Below are positions 9,130 to 17,864 of a DNA stretch of 64,000 nucleotides, one piece after another (positions within the stretch are counted from its first letter, which is position 1; every line of letters starts with the position of its first letter). The stretch comes from Paenibacillus taichungensis (lineage in GTDB: Bacteria > Bacillota > Bacilli > Paenibacillales > Paenibacillaceae). The stretch spans positions 682,001 through 746,000 of the forward strand of contig NZ_JABMCC010000121.1 of assembly GCF_013359905.1 (NCBI RefSeq), read 5' to 3'. A model generated the notes under the pieces. The model made no database searches. It worked only from the letters and a program-made list of their open reading frames with translations, and was not told the origin of the DNA. Both the position numbers and the translations under genes were made by a program.

Positions 9130-11010
9130 ATGAGTGTGCAAACACCTACATTAGAAGAAGCGCAGGGTCTCCTGCAAAAATATTATGGCTACCCCGACTT
9201 CCGTGAGGGACAGAAAAAGATCGTAGCCAGCCTGCTCGAACGTGAAGATACGCTGGGTATTATGCCAACCGGGGGCGGGAAATCGATCTGTTATCAGATC
9301 CCCGCTTTGTTATATTCGGGTTTGACACTTGTCGTCTCCCCGTTGATATCGCTTATGAAGGACCAGGTCGATGCACTGACCACGGCTGGTATTGCAGCCG
9401 CCTATATTAATAGTACGCTCAGCGGCAAAGAAGTGAATGATCGCATCCGCGCGGCGCAGCGCGGTGAGCTGAAGCTGCTCTACGTCGCGCCTGAGCGACT
9501 GGAGCTAGACTGGTTCCGAGAGGAGATGGGCTATTTGCCAATCTCTTGCGTTGCTGTGGATGAGGCCCACTGTGTGTCGCAGTGGGGGCATGATTTTCGG
9601 ACAAGCTACCTGGCGGTAGCGCCGTTTGTGGACAGTTTGCCGGAGCGGCCGGTGGTTGCGGCCTTTACGGCTACAGCGACGCCCGAGGTCATGGGCGATA
9701 TTCTGCGGCTGCTGCGTTTGCAGGACCCGCAGACGTATGTGACCGGACTTGGGCGGGATAATCTGGCGTTCAGCGTGCTGCGCGGCGAGAGCAAAAAGGA
9801 CTTTGTCCTGAATTACGCGCGCGAGCACGCCAGCGAGCCGGGTATTGTGTACGCCGCGACCCGTAAGGACGTGGACGATCTGCATCAGCGTTTGCTGCAG
9901 GCGGGATTGCCAGCAGGACGCTATCATGCCGGGATGACGGACGATGAACGGGCCCAGAGCCAGGAAGCTTTTTTGTACGATGATATCCGGGTGATGGTGG
10001 CGACAAATGCGTTCGGGATGGGGATTGATAAATCCAACGTACGTTACGTTATTCATAACAGCATGCCGAAGAACATGGAAGCCTATGTGCAGGAAGCCGG
10101 GCGTGCGGGACGGGACGGAGAGCCGAGCCAGTGCATTTTGTTATTCGGGGCACAGGACATTATCACCCAGAAGTTCCTGATCGAGCAGAACCCGATGGAG
10201 GGTGACCGCAAACAGAACGATTACCGGAAGCTGCAACAGATGGTGGACTACTGTTACACGACGCGTTGTCTGCGCAGTGCACAGCTGGATTATTTCGGTG
10301 AGGTGCATGAGGACAAGCCGTGCGGTATTTGCAGTTCATGTACGGACGACCGTGAGCTGGTGGATATGACGATTGATGCGCAGAAAATATTCAGCTGCAT
10401 TCACCGCATGCGTGAACGGTATGGTGTATCGCTGGTCGCTTCGGTGCTCAAAGGCTCCCGTGCCAAAAAAGTACTTGATTACGGCTTCAACTCCCTGCCA
10501 ACGTACGGCGTGATGGGTAATCGTACGGAACGTGAAATCGCGGAGATCATCAACGTCATGGTATCGGAAGGCTATCTGATGCTGTCAGAGGGGCAGTATC
10601 CGGTTGTTCGTTTGCAGCCACTGGCGGTGGAAGTGCTCAAAGGTCAGCGTGAAGTGATGCAGCGGGTGGTGCGCAAGACGGCGGCGACGGCTTCGGGTAC
10701 AAACTATGGCGGACGTCGTGGACGCGATGCAATGCCATCTGCGGTTAACGAGACGGTATTTGAGCAGCTGCGTCTAATCCGTCGTGATCTGGCGGCGAAA
10801 GAGCATGTTCCGTCGTACATTATTTTCAATGACGCGACCTTGCGCGAGATGAGTGTGGTATGTCCACAGACAGAACGTGACATGCTGGATATCAAAGGGG
10901 TCGGTGAGGTTAAGTACCGCAAGTACGGGCTGCCTTTCCTTGAGTTTTTCCAGAAGCAAACGGGCGAAGAAGTGGATACGGATGATGACGCTTTTTACGA
11001 GTATGAGTGA
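9130..11010 (+). CDS. recQ: ATP-dependent DNA helicase RecQ
   Basis: A 626-residue superfamily 2 helicase that unwinds DNA 3' to 5' in recombination repair. The Walker A motif is MPTGGGKS (Lys51); DEAH begins at Asp144, followed by CVSQWGHDFR, the RecQ aromatic-rich loop. A zinc-binding cysteine set (CGICSSC and flanking) and RQC winged-helix come next, and residues 535-605 form an HRDC domain (RRDLAAKEHVPSYIIFNDATL). Length and order match Bacillus RecQ. The start has AAGGAG 8 nt upstream. No obvious operon partner; about 560 nt of non-coding DNA follows. Confidence 0.95.
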   Translation: MSVQTPTLEEAQGLLQKYYGYPDFREGQKKIVASLLEREDTLGIMPTGGGKSICYQIPALLYSGLTLVVSPLISLMKDQVDALTTAGIAAAYINSTLSGKEVNDRIRAAQRGELKLLYVAPERLELDWFREEMGYLPISCVAVDEAHCVSQWGHDFRTSYLAVAPFVDSLPERPVVAAFTATATPEVMGDILRLLRLQDPQTYVTGLGRDNLAFSVLRGESKKDFVLNYAREHASEPGIVYAATRKDVDDLHQRLLQAGLPAGRYHAGMTDDERAQSQEAFLYDDIRVMVATNAFGMGIDKSNVRYVIHNSMPKNMEAYVQEAGRAGRDGEPSQCILLFGAQDIITQKFLIEQNPMEGDRKQNDYRKLQQMVDYCYTTRCLRSAQLDYFGEVHEDKPCGICSSCTDDRELVDMTIDAQKIFSCIHRMRERYGVSLVASVLKGSRAKKVLDYGFNSLPTYGVMGNRTEREIAEIINVMVSEGYLMLSEGQYPVVRLQPLAVEVLKGQREVMQRVVRKTAATASGTNYGGRRGRDAMPSAVNETVFEQLRLIRRDLAAKEHVPSYIIFNDATLREMSVVCPQTERDMLDIKGVGEVKYRKYGLPFLEFFQKQTGEEVDTDDDAFYEYE

Positions 11011-11144
11011 GTTGTTGGATTCGTGCTTTCGATTGTGCAAAGTCCAAGTTCAAGTGTTCAAATAGATGAGATAGATGTTTTTAGATTTAGTGATGCTTCG
11101 TCCATGATATGGGGAATCGTTCGTTACCGGTGTGGTTTGTGGGC

Positions 11145-11179
11145 AGTGCGTAGTGCGTAGTGCGTAGTGCGTAGTGCAT
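11145..11179. repeat. Heptanucleotide tandem repeat AGTGCGT in a 560-bp non-coding gap
   Basis: Four perfect and one imperfect AGTGCGT units lie in the gap between recQ and the radical SAM gene (11011-11574). The rest of the gap has recurrent GTGGACA/TGTCCA words but no supported gene or terminator. It may be a slippage-prone intergenic array. Confidence 0.8.
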
Positions 11180-11574
11180 GCAACGTGATTGAGGTTTACC
11201 ACAGATGGAGCGCGAATGAGGACTTTTACAAGTTGAAGTTGGATGTGTCGTCTCTGAGGTGTGGACAAAAGACAGTGAATTGTCTTTCATAAGGTGGACA
11301 TTGGTCATAGGAATGGCAGACAGTAGCGTATACAGCATGTAGTTTGATTGTGTGTATCTCATACTGTATGTTGTGTTTTGGGTTTGGCGGGGTGGATATG
11401 TCTTTTTGAAAGGAGTGTCCACTCTTTGAAAGACAAAAGTTGGATATGTCCATGTGACATGGAATGGCTATCAAAAGAGGTTTGCATGAACAGCGTCCGA
11501 GGCCGGATGGATGGCTGCGCAGCTTTCCTTTTACCAAAAATAAGGTCTGGGTGTCCAGGCAAAGGTTGTGAACC

Positions 11575-13584
11575 ATGAAAGTTATTCTTTCTACATTAAA
11601 TGCAAAGTACATCCATACCTCGTTGGCCTTGCGGTGTCTGAAGGCGTACAGTGAGAAGGATTTTGATATTGAGCTGGCCGAGTACACGATCAAGGACCCG
11701 GTCATGAATATCGTATCCGATCTGTATCAGCGCGGTGCTGACATTATCGGGTTCTCGTGTTACATCTGGAACATTGAAGAGACAATCAAGGTCATTGATA
11801 TTTTGAAAAAGGTTATGCCTGAGGTGAAAATTCTGCTCGGCGGGCCGGAAGTGTCCTACGACACGGAATATTGGATGAACCGGATTCCCAATGTCGATTT
11901 CATCGTGATGGGGGAAGGGGAAGAGACGCTGCATCAGCTTTTGACGGAGCTGGAGGGGGACAAGAAGTTCCACTTCGTATATGGACTGGCGTATCGCAAA
12001 GGGGAAGAAGTCATTCTCATGCCAGGACGACCGAAGGCGGATCTGAATGATCTGCCGTCACCGCACCGTTTTGAAGAGGATATCCCGGAGCTGGGGAAAC
12101 GTGTTGTTTATTTTGAGACCAGCCGTGGCTGTCCGTTCAGTTGTCAGTTCTGTCTGTCCAGTATTGAGGTCGGCGTGCGGTATTACGATATTGAGCGGAC
12201 AAAGTCGGACATTCTGTACCTGATCGAGAAGGGTGCAAAGCTGATCAAGTTTGTGGACCGGACATTTAACATCAAGCGGGATTATGCGCTCGAAATGTTC
12301 AAATTCCTGATTGAGAATCATCAGGGGACGGTGTTCCAGTTTGAAATTACAGCCGATATTATGCGTCCCGAGGTACTGGACTATTTGGCAGAGAATGCTC
12401 CGCCGGGCACATTCCGGTTCGAGATTGGGGTTCAGTCTACCAATGATCCGACCAATGAACTGGTGAAACGTCGCCAGAACTTCTCGAAGCTGAGTCGTAC
12501 CGTGAACAAGGTCAAAGCCAGCGGAAAAATCGACCAGCATCTGGATCTCATCGCCGGACTGCCGGAGGAAGATTACAATACGTTCCGCAAGACGTTTAAC
12601 GATGTATTTGCTCTGGGGCCGGAAGAGCTTCAGCTTGGATTCCTTAAAATGCTGCGTGGTACGGGGCTGCGTCTGGATGCGGAGAAGTATAACTACACGT
12701 ATATGGATCACGCGCCGTATGAGATTCTGGGCAGTGACGTGCTGCCGTTCAGCGACATCGTGCGCCTGAAGCGACTGGAGGATGTGCTGGAGAAATACTG
12801 GAACGCACACCGAATGGACCATACGCTGAAGTATCTAATGGAGCAGGAGTTCGATTCGCCGTTTGATTTCTTCCAGGCGTTCGGGGATTACTGGGAGGGT
12901 CAGGGCTGGCAGAAAATCGGTCACCAGCTGGAGGATCTGTTCACCCGTCTGCACAGCTTCCTGGAGTCGCGCAACACACCGCACATGGATGTTGTGCTTG
13001 GCTTGATGAAGCTCGATTATTTCCTCGGTCACAAATACAAACCACGCAAAATCTGGTGGGAAGATCCGCTCCAGAAAGACCAGTGGGCGGGATATATGAA
13101 AACGTTGGCTGAACGTCCGGAAGACGTTCGCCTGCCGCGCGTTGCCGGTGCCGCAGGCACGGCATGGCTGGAAAGCAGCGGCACGAGTGCGATTGCCGCT
13201 GCGGGAAGTTCGGCTGCTGCCGGAGAAGACTCTGCCGCAGAAGCGGCTGGTGTGATCGGCAGCGATGGCGCGGCGTCCGCCGTCGATGGAGCGGCGGACA
13301 TGGGGGACGGCAACGCTTCGCGTGCGTTGCCGATGACCTCAGCCATGACCGCACAGACGGTCATGGGCGCCCGTGCTTTCGCCGACCTTGGTCTCGGCGA
13401 AAAGGAACTGCAGAAGCACACCGTACTGGATGTGCTTCCGTTCCGGCTTGAGCGTGTGCTAGCTGGCGCCAGCCCGCTTGCCGCGAAAGGCCGGACGCTG
13501 CTGGTCGTAGTATACCAGCAGCATGAAGGGCAGCAGGCGCAGTATTACACGCTGCCGCTGGGAGAAGAAGCCGCTGCCATATAG
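11575..13584 (+). CDS. B12-binding domain radical SAM protein (DUF4080-type)
   Basis: A 669-residue protein. The N-terminal 130 residues are a cobalamin-binding-like Rossmann domain (STLNAKYIHTSLALRCLKAY, LLGGPEVSYD). Residues 186-193 carry the CxxxCxxC of radical SAM enzymes (CPFSCQFC), which binds a 4Fe-4S cluster. The TIM-barrel part follows (FRFEIGVQSTN, IAGLPEED), then a C-terminal DUF4080-like region. Residues 525-590 are an Ala/Gly/Ser-rich low-complexity linker, longer than I expect in this family. The reaction is unknown; relatives are often methyl- or methylthiotransferases. No ribosome site is strong; ATG 11575 lies at the family N-terminus. Confidence 0.88.
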   Translation: MKVILSTLNAKYIHTSLALRCLKAYSEKDFDIELAEYTIKDPVMNIVSDLYQRGADIIGFSCYIWNIEETIKVIDILKKVMPEVKILLGGPEVSYDTEYWMNRIPNVDFIVMGEGEETLHQLLTELEGDKKFHFVYGLAYRKGEEVILMPGRPKADLNDLPSPHRFEEDIPELGKRVVYFETSRGCPFSCQFCLSSIEVGVRYYDIERTKSDILYLIEKGAKLIKFVDRTFNIKRDYALEMFKFLIENHQGTVFQFEITADIMRPEVLDYLAENAPPGTFRFEIGVQSTNDPTNELVKRRQNFSKLSRTVNKVKASGKIDQHLDLIAGLPEEDYNTFRKTFNDVFALGPEELQLGFLKMLRGTGLRLDAEKYNYTYMDHAPYEILGSDVLPFSDIVRLKRLEDVLEKYWNAHRMDHTLKYLMEQEFDSPFDFFQAFGDYWEGQGWQKIGHQLEDLFTRLHSFLESRNTPHMDVVLGLMKLDYFLGHKYKPRKIWWEDPLQKDQWAGYMKTLAERPEDVRLPRVAGAAGTAWLESSGTSAIAAAGSSAAAGEDSAAEAAGVIGSDGAASAVDGAADMGDGNASRALPMTSAMTAQTVMGARAFADLGLGEKELQKHTVLDVLPFRLERVLAGASPLAAKGRTLLVVVYQQHEGQQAQYYTLPLGEEAAAI

Positions 13585-13605
13585 AAGCAGCAGCATGTGG
13601 GAGAA

Positions 13606-13673
13606 CACCGCGATCATTAACGCGGTGCCCCCCCCCCCCGTGAGGTGCTGCCCGAAATGGGCGCAACACCTCA
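13606..13673. other. Two hairpins flanking a C12 homopolymer
   Basis: CACCGCG pairs with CGCGGTG (13606-13627), then twelve consecutive C (13628-13639), then TGAGGTG...CACCTCA (13641-13673). It lies just after the radical SAM stop. The hairpins may be RNA-stabilising or transcription-pausing, but the C tract does not fit a standard terminator. Confidence 0.6.
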
Positions 13674-13748
13674 GCCTTACCCGGCTTGCCATTGCATAAG
13701 CCGAGCTAAGCTTTACCTTTTACAACTTCAAATTTTTCCGAAAGCATC

Positions 13749-13797
13749 GGAAGGTCATTGGATTCCCATAGGGGATGAGAATGGTCTTCCTTTTTTT
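13749..13797 (+). terminator. Rho-independent terminator before the recombinase gene
   Basis: GGAAGGTCATT pairs with AATGGTCTTCC (with two G-T pairs) and seven T follow. It separates the core gene upstream from the cassette system. Confidence 0.75.
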
Positions 13798-13852
13798 GTT
13801 TACTCGAATTCTATAGAATCACATGTCCAATTCAGTTAAAGGAGGGCTTCGT

Positions 13853-14968
13853 ATGAATGATAAGGCTAAAACGGAAGAAACAATTACCATAACTAAAGGT
13901 TCAGCCGACTTATTATATGTCCAAATTTCCTATAACAATGAGCATATTCAGCGCATTCGGCAGATAGCGGGTAGACGGTGGGAGTCCGAAGCGAAACGGT
14001 GGATCATCCCTAATACGATTGTAACAATCCAGAAATTTACGAACCTTTTTGATTCAGTACATGTGCAGATTAGCCCGAAGTTGTGGGTGGAGAGTGACGT
14101 ATTGAGGAAATGGAAGATAAGTGGAGAACATCCCAAATGGAAAAGAGATCAAGTACAGCAAGCGCTAAAATTAAGAGGATACAGTCGCAAAACCATTAAA
14201 GCATACTGTAGTCAAATTGAACGATTTCTGGCTAGTGTTCCTCAAGTAGATACAGACATCAGCACATCCAATGTCCAGACATATTGTTTGAGTTTGCTTG
14301 AGAGAGGCGTTTCCCATTCCAGTGTGAATCAGACGATTAGTGCGATCCGATTCTATTGCAAACATGTGCTTCATAACCCGACAGAGATCCAGTATATTCG
14401 TCCAAAGAATCAAACCAAACTGCCCAACGTCATGTCTGAAAAAGAGGTTGCTCAATTACTTAAATCCGTAACTAATCTCAAGCATAAGACCCTACTGTAT
14501 CTCACCTATTCGGCTGGGCTGCGTGTAGGCGAAGTCGTTCGTCTACGCTATAGCGATCTGGATATTGAGCGTCAGACACTGATTGTAAGGCAGGGGAAAG
14601 GTCAGAAGGATCGGAGAACGCTCCTCTCCAATCTTGCTTGGGAAATTGTGCAGAAATACATTGCTGCGTATAGACCCAACCGTTGGTTGTTCCCAGGACA
14701 ATCTTCGGATCGGCATCTGACTGAGCGCAGCGTGCAAAAGGTTTTTGAAGAAGCCAGACAAAGAGCAGGCATTGTGAAAAAAGTTAGTATTCATGCCTTG
14801 AGGCACTCTTTCGCTACGCATTTACTAGAGAACGGAACAGACCTGCGCTACATTCAGGAGCTGCTTGGTCACACGAGTGCAAAAACAACACAGCGCTATA
14901 CGCATGTCAGCACGAAAAATATTCAGCGAATTCAGAGCCCACTGGATCGTATGGAAATGGGAGATTGA
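13853..14968 (+). CDS. Tyrosine recombinase of the cassette system (integrase-like, not canonical IntI)
   Basis: A 371-residue site-specific recombinase. The start ATG 13853 has AAAGGAGG 9 nt upstream. An N-terminal domain of about 90 residues (SADLLYVQISYNNEHIQRIRQIAG) precedes the SAM-like core-binding domain (KRDQVQQALKLRGYSRKTIKAYCSQI) and the catalytic domain. All catalytic residues are present: Arg224, Lys249 (GKGQKDR), His314-x-x-Arg317, His340 (LLGHTS) and Tyr349 (QRYTHVST). The tail RIQSPLDRM resembles many integron and transposon integrases. The extra domain that IntI proteins carry before the HxxR box is absent. It is transcribed toward the cassettes, whereas classical intI is divergent. 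A 3' remnant of a second copy lies at 57213. Confidence 0.93.
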   Translation: MNDKAKTEETITITKGSADLLYVQISYNNEHIQRIRQIAGRRWESEAKRWIIPNTIVTIQKFTNLFDSVHVQISPKLWVESDVLRKWKISGEHPKWKRDQVQQALKLRGYSRKTIKAYCSQIERFLASVPQVDTDISTSNVQTYCLSLLERGVSHSSVNQTISAIRFYCKHVLHNPTEIQYIRPKNQTKLPNVMSEKEVAQLLKSVTNLKHKTLLYLTYSAGLRVGEVVRLRYSDLDIERQTLIVRQGKGQKDRRTLLSNLAWEIVQKYIAAYRPNRWLFPGQSSDRHLTERSVQKVFEEARQRAGIVKKVSIHALRHSFATHLLENGTDLRYIQELLGHTSAKTTQRYTHVSTKNIQRIQSPLDRMEMGD

Positions 14969-14989
14969 GAACCCATTAATTCTCCCTTT

Positions 14990-15101
14990 TTCACCAAATT
15001 TTTCTTCGCAAATATTACCGCATAGGTTATCATATACGTAGTTCAGATATTACGATGAATGTGTGATATTTTGCGAAGTACATAAATTAAATATTATCAG
15101 A
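14990..15101 (+). other. Primary insertion site-like region (attI analogue), copy A
   Basis: This region between the recombinase stop and the first cassette recurs at 57345 and in part at 54664. It contains an inverted repeat CTTCGCAAA (15004-15012) and TTTGCGAAG (15070-15078), a conserved GGTTATCATATACGTAGTT word between them, and ends in ATTATCAGA at the predicted joint with cassette 1 (about 15093/15094). Repetition next to recombinase sequence and placement at the array head argue for the platform site where cassettes enter. A promoter cannot be assigned with confidence. Confidence 0.65.
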
Positions 15102-15137
15102 AAGTGCTGAAATCCTTGAGAAGGAGAAGTTCTTTAT

Positions 15138-16157
15138 ATGAATATCAAAGAAATAAAAATGAATTCATTAGCTCTAAAAAAACAACTTAAAGTACTAGTT
15201 GAAAACGACTTTCTAACAGATTATAAATTCATTGAAGACATTCCAGAATCACCAGGTCAGTATTGGGAGTTTAAACTAAGTTTGCTTAATGTAGATCTTG
15301 ATAAAGAGATCACTAGGAGTGTCGGTTTTCTTGTAGGTAATGGTAGATTTAAAAATGTTAATTTATCAATAAATGATTTTTTCAGTAATAATGATGCGCT
15401 AGCTGAGGAAATTTATACACTCGACGAATTTACAGCATTTAATAACCTAGTTCCAATACTAAAGAATTTCGATGAATATGAAAACTTGGGTTATATTGTT
15501 GCGATACAGCTTAACTCATTCATTATTGGTGGAAACGATTGGCTAAGGCAAGTTTGTGATGAGTTTATATTAATAATTCATTTAGACGAAAAAAATAATG
15601 ATGAGATCTGCATTAGCACAATGCAAAGTGAAAGATATAAGATAAAAATTGAAGAATCCAATCAAACAAATTTCTTAATAGTTCCGTTTGATAAGTGCCG
15701 ATATTTTGTTAATTATTCTAGAGTAGAGGGGTACTACGATATGAAGTACTACGAATATGAAGTGGCTTTTTCCTTTGCAGGTGAAGATCGAGAATTGGTT
15801 GATGAAATTGCCGATCTTTTAAGAAAATCTAATATTAGAGTATTTTATGATATGTATGAAACTGTTTCATTGTGGGGGAAAGACTTATACACACATCTAG
15901 ACGAAATATATAGAAATAAATCAAAATACTGCGTAATGTTTATATCAGAGCATTACAAACAAAAAGTGTGGACAAATCATGAAAGGGAAAGTGCTCAGGC
16001 GAGATCCTTTGTTGAGAAAGTAGAATACATACTTCCAATTAGATTAGATGATACTGAAATACCTGGAATTAGATCAACTACTGGGTATATTGATGGGACT
16101 CTCTTTAATGCTTCTGATATAGCAGGATTTATCAAGAGTAAAGTTAGAGGTTTTTGA
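15138..16157 (+). CDS. TIR-domain protein with unknown N-terminal domain (cassette 1)
   Basis: A 339-residue protein. Residues 1-200 form an unrecognised, mostly beta-rich domain; residues 205-335 are a TIR domain beginning YEVAFSFAGEDRELVDEIADLLRK and containing VMFISEHYKQKVWTNHERESAQARSF. Glu282 in WTNHE occupies the position of the catalytic glutamate of NAD-cleaving TIR domains. Bacterial TIR proteins often act as NADase effectors in anti-phage systems, so the N-terminal part could be a sensor; this is inference. It is the first gene after the primary site, where expression from an array promoter would be highest. ATG 15138 has GGAG 11 nt upstream. Confidence 0.85.
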   Translation: MNIKEIKMNSLALKKQLKVLVENDFLTDYKFIEDIPESPGQYWEFKLSLLNVDLDKEITRSVGFLVGNGRFKNVNLSINDFFSNNDALAEEIYTLDEFTAFNNLVPILKNFDEYENLGYIVAIQLNSFIIGGNDWLRQVCDEFILIIHLDEKNNDEICISTMQSERYKIKIEESNQTNFLIVPFDKCRYFVNYSRVEGYYDMKYYEYEVAFSFAGEDRELVDEIADLLRKSNIRVFYDMYETVSLWGKDLYTHLDEIYRNKSKYCVMFISEHYKQKVWTNHERESAQARSFVEKVEYILPIRLDDTEIPGIRSTTGYIDGTLFNASDIAGFIKSKVRGF

Positions 16158-16186
16158 GAGAGTTTTCAAAGAAGCCAGCACCCTCT

Positions 16187-16350
16187 GATAACACAGTATT
16201 CACGCTGCGGGCCTTTCGGCCCTTGGATCGCCAGAAGGTGAGAAGCCAAGAAGCGAATTCAGGCGAACAACCTCTGCGAGCCTAAGTCTGACGACCCGAT
16301 CCCTAGCGGTCACTTAAGGCTCTCGGGTTCGTGAATACAACAACGTTATC
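16187..16350 (+). other. Cassette boundary element 1 (attC-like)
   Basis: Left boxes GATAAC-ACAG-TATTCACG and right boxes CGTGAATA-CAACAAC-GTTATC. Internal arms: GGGCC/GGCCC, TCGCC/GGCGA and GAGCCTAAG/CTTAAGGCTC. Ends the TIR cassette and joins GrpB. Confidence 0.8.
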
Positions 16351-16396
16351 GGAAATCTTCGTAAATATAAATCAAATAAACTCAAGGGGGATTGCG

Positions 16397-16942
16397 ATGA
16401 AGAATCAAAAACCAGTAGCTATCGAAGAATACAATGAAGAATGGCCAAAAGCATTCAATATAATAGAATCAATTTTATCAAATAAACTTGGTGGTCTAGC
16501 ATTACTAATCGAGCACGTTGGAAGTACATCGGTACCGAATCTTGCAGCCAAGCCAATAATTGATATTGATGTAGTAATTGAATCTATGAAGTACCTACCA
16601 GGGGTGATCAAGAAGCTAGACGAACTAGGATATGTACACGTGGGTGATTTAGGAATTAAGAACAGAGAGGCATTTGCAAGAAAGGACGTTTATGTACCTT
16701 ACAGTAGTGAAGGCTACGTGAAGCATGAACATCATCTATACGTATGCAATAGAGAAAGTGACGAACTAAAAAGACATATAATGTTTCGAGCTATATTAAG
16801 AAAGTATCCCTTGTTGGCATCTGAGTACACAAATTTGAAGATCCAACTGTCAAGGGAATTCAGAAACAATCGCAAAGCCTATACTGAAGGAAAGACAGAA
16901 TTTGTTACGAGGATAATGAATGAGTATAAAGATGTTTTGTAG
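16397..16942 (+). CDS. GrpB/UPF0157 nucleotidyltransferase-fold protein (cassette 2)
   Basis: A 181-residue protein with the GrpB family features: VAIEEYNEEWPKAFNIIESIL, then IEHVGSTSVPNLAAKPIIDIDVVI (the HVGSTSVPG-AKPIID signature) and HHLYVC near residue 110. The fold belongs to the nucleotidyltransferase superfamily with the IDID acidic pair, but substrates of GrpB proteins are unknown. ATG 16397 has AAGGGGGA 6 nt upstream; the frame runs upstream into the preceding element without a ribosome site. The gene is a complete cassette between elements 1 and 2. Confidence 0.9.
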   Translation: MKNQKPVAIEEYNEEWPKAFNIIESILSNKLGGLALLIEHVGSTSVPNLAAKPIIDIDVVIESMKYLPGVIKKLDELGYVHVGDLGIKNREAFARKDVYVPYSSEGYVKHEHHLYVCNRESDELKRHIMFRAILRKYPLLASEYTNLKIQLSREFRNNRKAYTEGKTEFVTRIMNEYKDVL

Positions 16943-16968
16943 AGTATTTCAGTAAGACGAAGACATCC

Positions 16969-17102
16969 GATAACAAAGTGTTCCAACTTCGCGACTGTCG
17001 TCGCTCGGTCTGCCTGAGGAATTTTCATTGATGCAGATTCAGGCAGACACATCGTTTTCCTAAGATAAGGGAAATCGACGTCAGGAACACAAAAACGTTA
17101 TA
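16969..17102 (+). other. Cassette boundary element 2 (attC-like, divergent L box)
   Basis: GATAAC-AAAG-TGTTCC on the left pairs with GGAACA-CAAAAAC-GTTATA on the right: the box sequence differs from element 1 but the pairing is kept. Arms GCGAC/GTCGC, GTCTGCCTGA/TCAGGCAGAC and GTTTTCC/GGGAAATC. Confidence 0.8.
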
Positions 17103-17165
17103 GGAAATCAGCAAACACATAAAGAAAACTTATTTTATTCAAGATTTTTTAAGGGAAGTGATTGA

Positions 17166-17633
17166 GTGAATAAAGACATTCTACTTGAGTGGGACAGTAA
17201 GCATAGTGCGATGAAGAACACGAAAGAAAACTATTGGAAAACCTATAGGAAGTGGCGTGACGAGAACAAAAGCGATTATCATGATACTTTCATGGGCAAA
17301 TTATATGATGAATTTATAAGCGTTGAAGAGCGAGCCATATACCTAAAATATAGTTTTAATACAACAGAAGCCGTAGTATTTTGCTCGATTAATATTTTTT
17401 ACATAGAAGAGCACATAGGAACTTATGATATAGAGTTCTTTTTGAATGGTGAGATTGCTGATGATTATCTGGATTTTGGAGACGCATTACTTAAAGATCG
17501 GATCATTAAAGTAAAGCATAATTTGAAGACTGCAAGAAGCGCTATAAAACTAGGAATTGAAGTATCAGATATTTCGAAAATCACAGAAATTCCACTCAAA
17601 TATATAGAAATATTAAAAGAAAAATATAGTTGA
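17166..17633 (+). CDS. Hypothetical protein (cassette 3)
   Basis: A 155-residue soluble protein that I do not recognise. It starts at GTG 17166 after an AAGGGAAG site. The N-terminal half contains a helical WKTYRKWRDENKS segment; the last 35 residues (ARSAIKLGIEVSDISKITEIPLKYIEILKEKYS) form a helix-turn-helix-like pair that resembles the C-terminal HTH-like end of Rpn-type proteins. No catalytic motif or membrane segment is visible. AT-rich codon use as in the other cassettes. Confidence 0.7.
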   Translation: MNKDILLEWDSKHSAMKNTKENYWKTYRKWRDENKSDYHDTFMGKLYDEFISVEERAIYLKYSFNTTEAVVFCSINIFYIEEHIGTYDIEFFLNGEIADDYLDFGDALLKDRIIKVKHNLKTARSAIKLGIEVSDISKITEIPLKYIEILKEKYS

Positions 17634-17687
17634 TATAAAGGGAATGTTACAAGAGGGATAAGCAATTCAAAGAAGCTGCTGACATCC

Positions 17688-17802
17688 TATAACATAATAT
17701 TCAAGCAGCGGCTCCTTAAGGAGCCTTGGTCTGCGAGTTGGATTTCGAAGAGGGATTTCAGCAGACAACCCCTTTGGGGTTCATGAATACAGGAACGTTA
17801 TG
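17688..17802 (+). other. Cassette boundary element 3 (attC-like)
   Basis: TATAAC-ATAA-TATTCAAG and CATGAATA-CAGGAAC-GTTATG. Arms GGCTCC/GGAGCC, GTCTGC/GCAGAC and CCCC/GGGG. One of the shorter elements. Confidence 0.8.
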
Positions 17803-17864
17803 CGCAATACCTGAAGTTCAGATAATAGAAGGAGTGATCCGGGATTAACAATTTTTCTGTAGAA

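Noticed and set aside
12058..12822. 254-residue minus-strand frame in the radical SAM gene
   Set aside because: Antisense to the conserved radical SAM core; no independent evidence.
13853..14968. Canonical class IntI integrase
   Set aside because: The IntI-specific extra domain before the HxxR box is missing and gene orientation is opposite; called integrase-like only.
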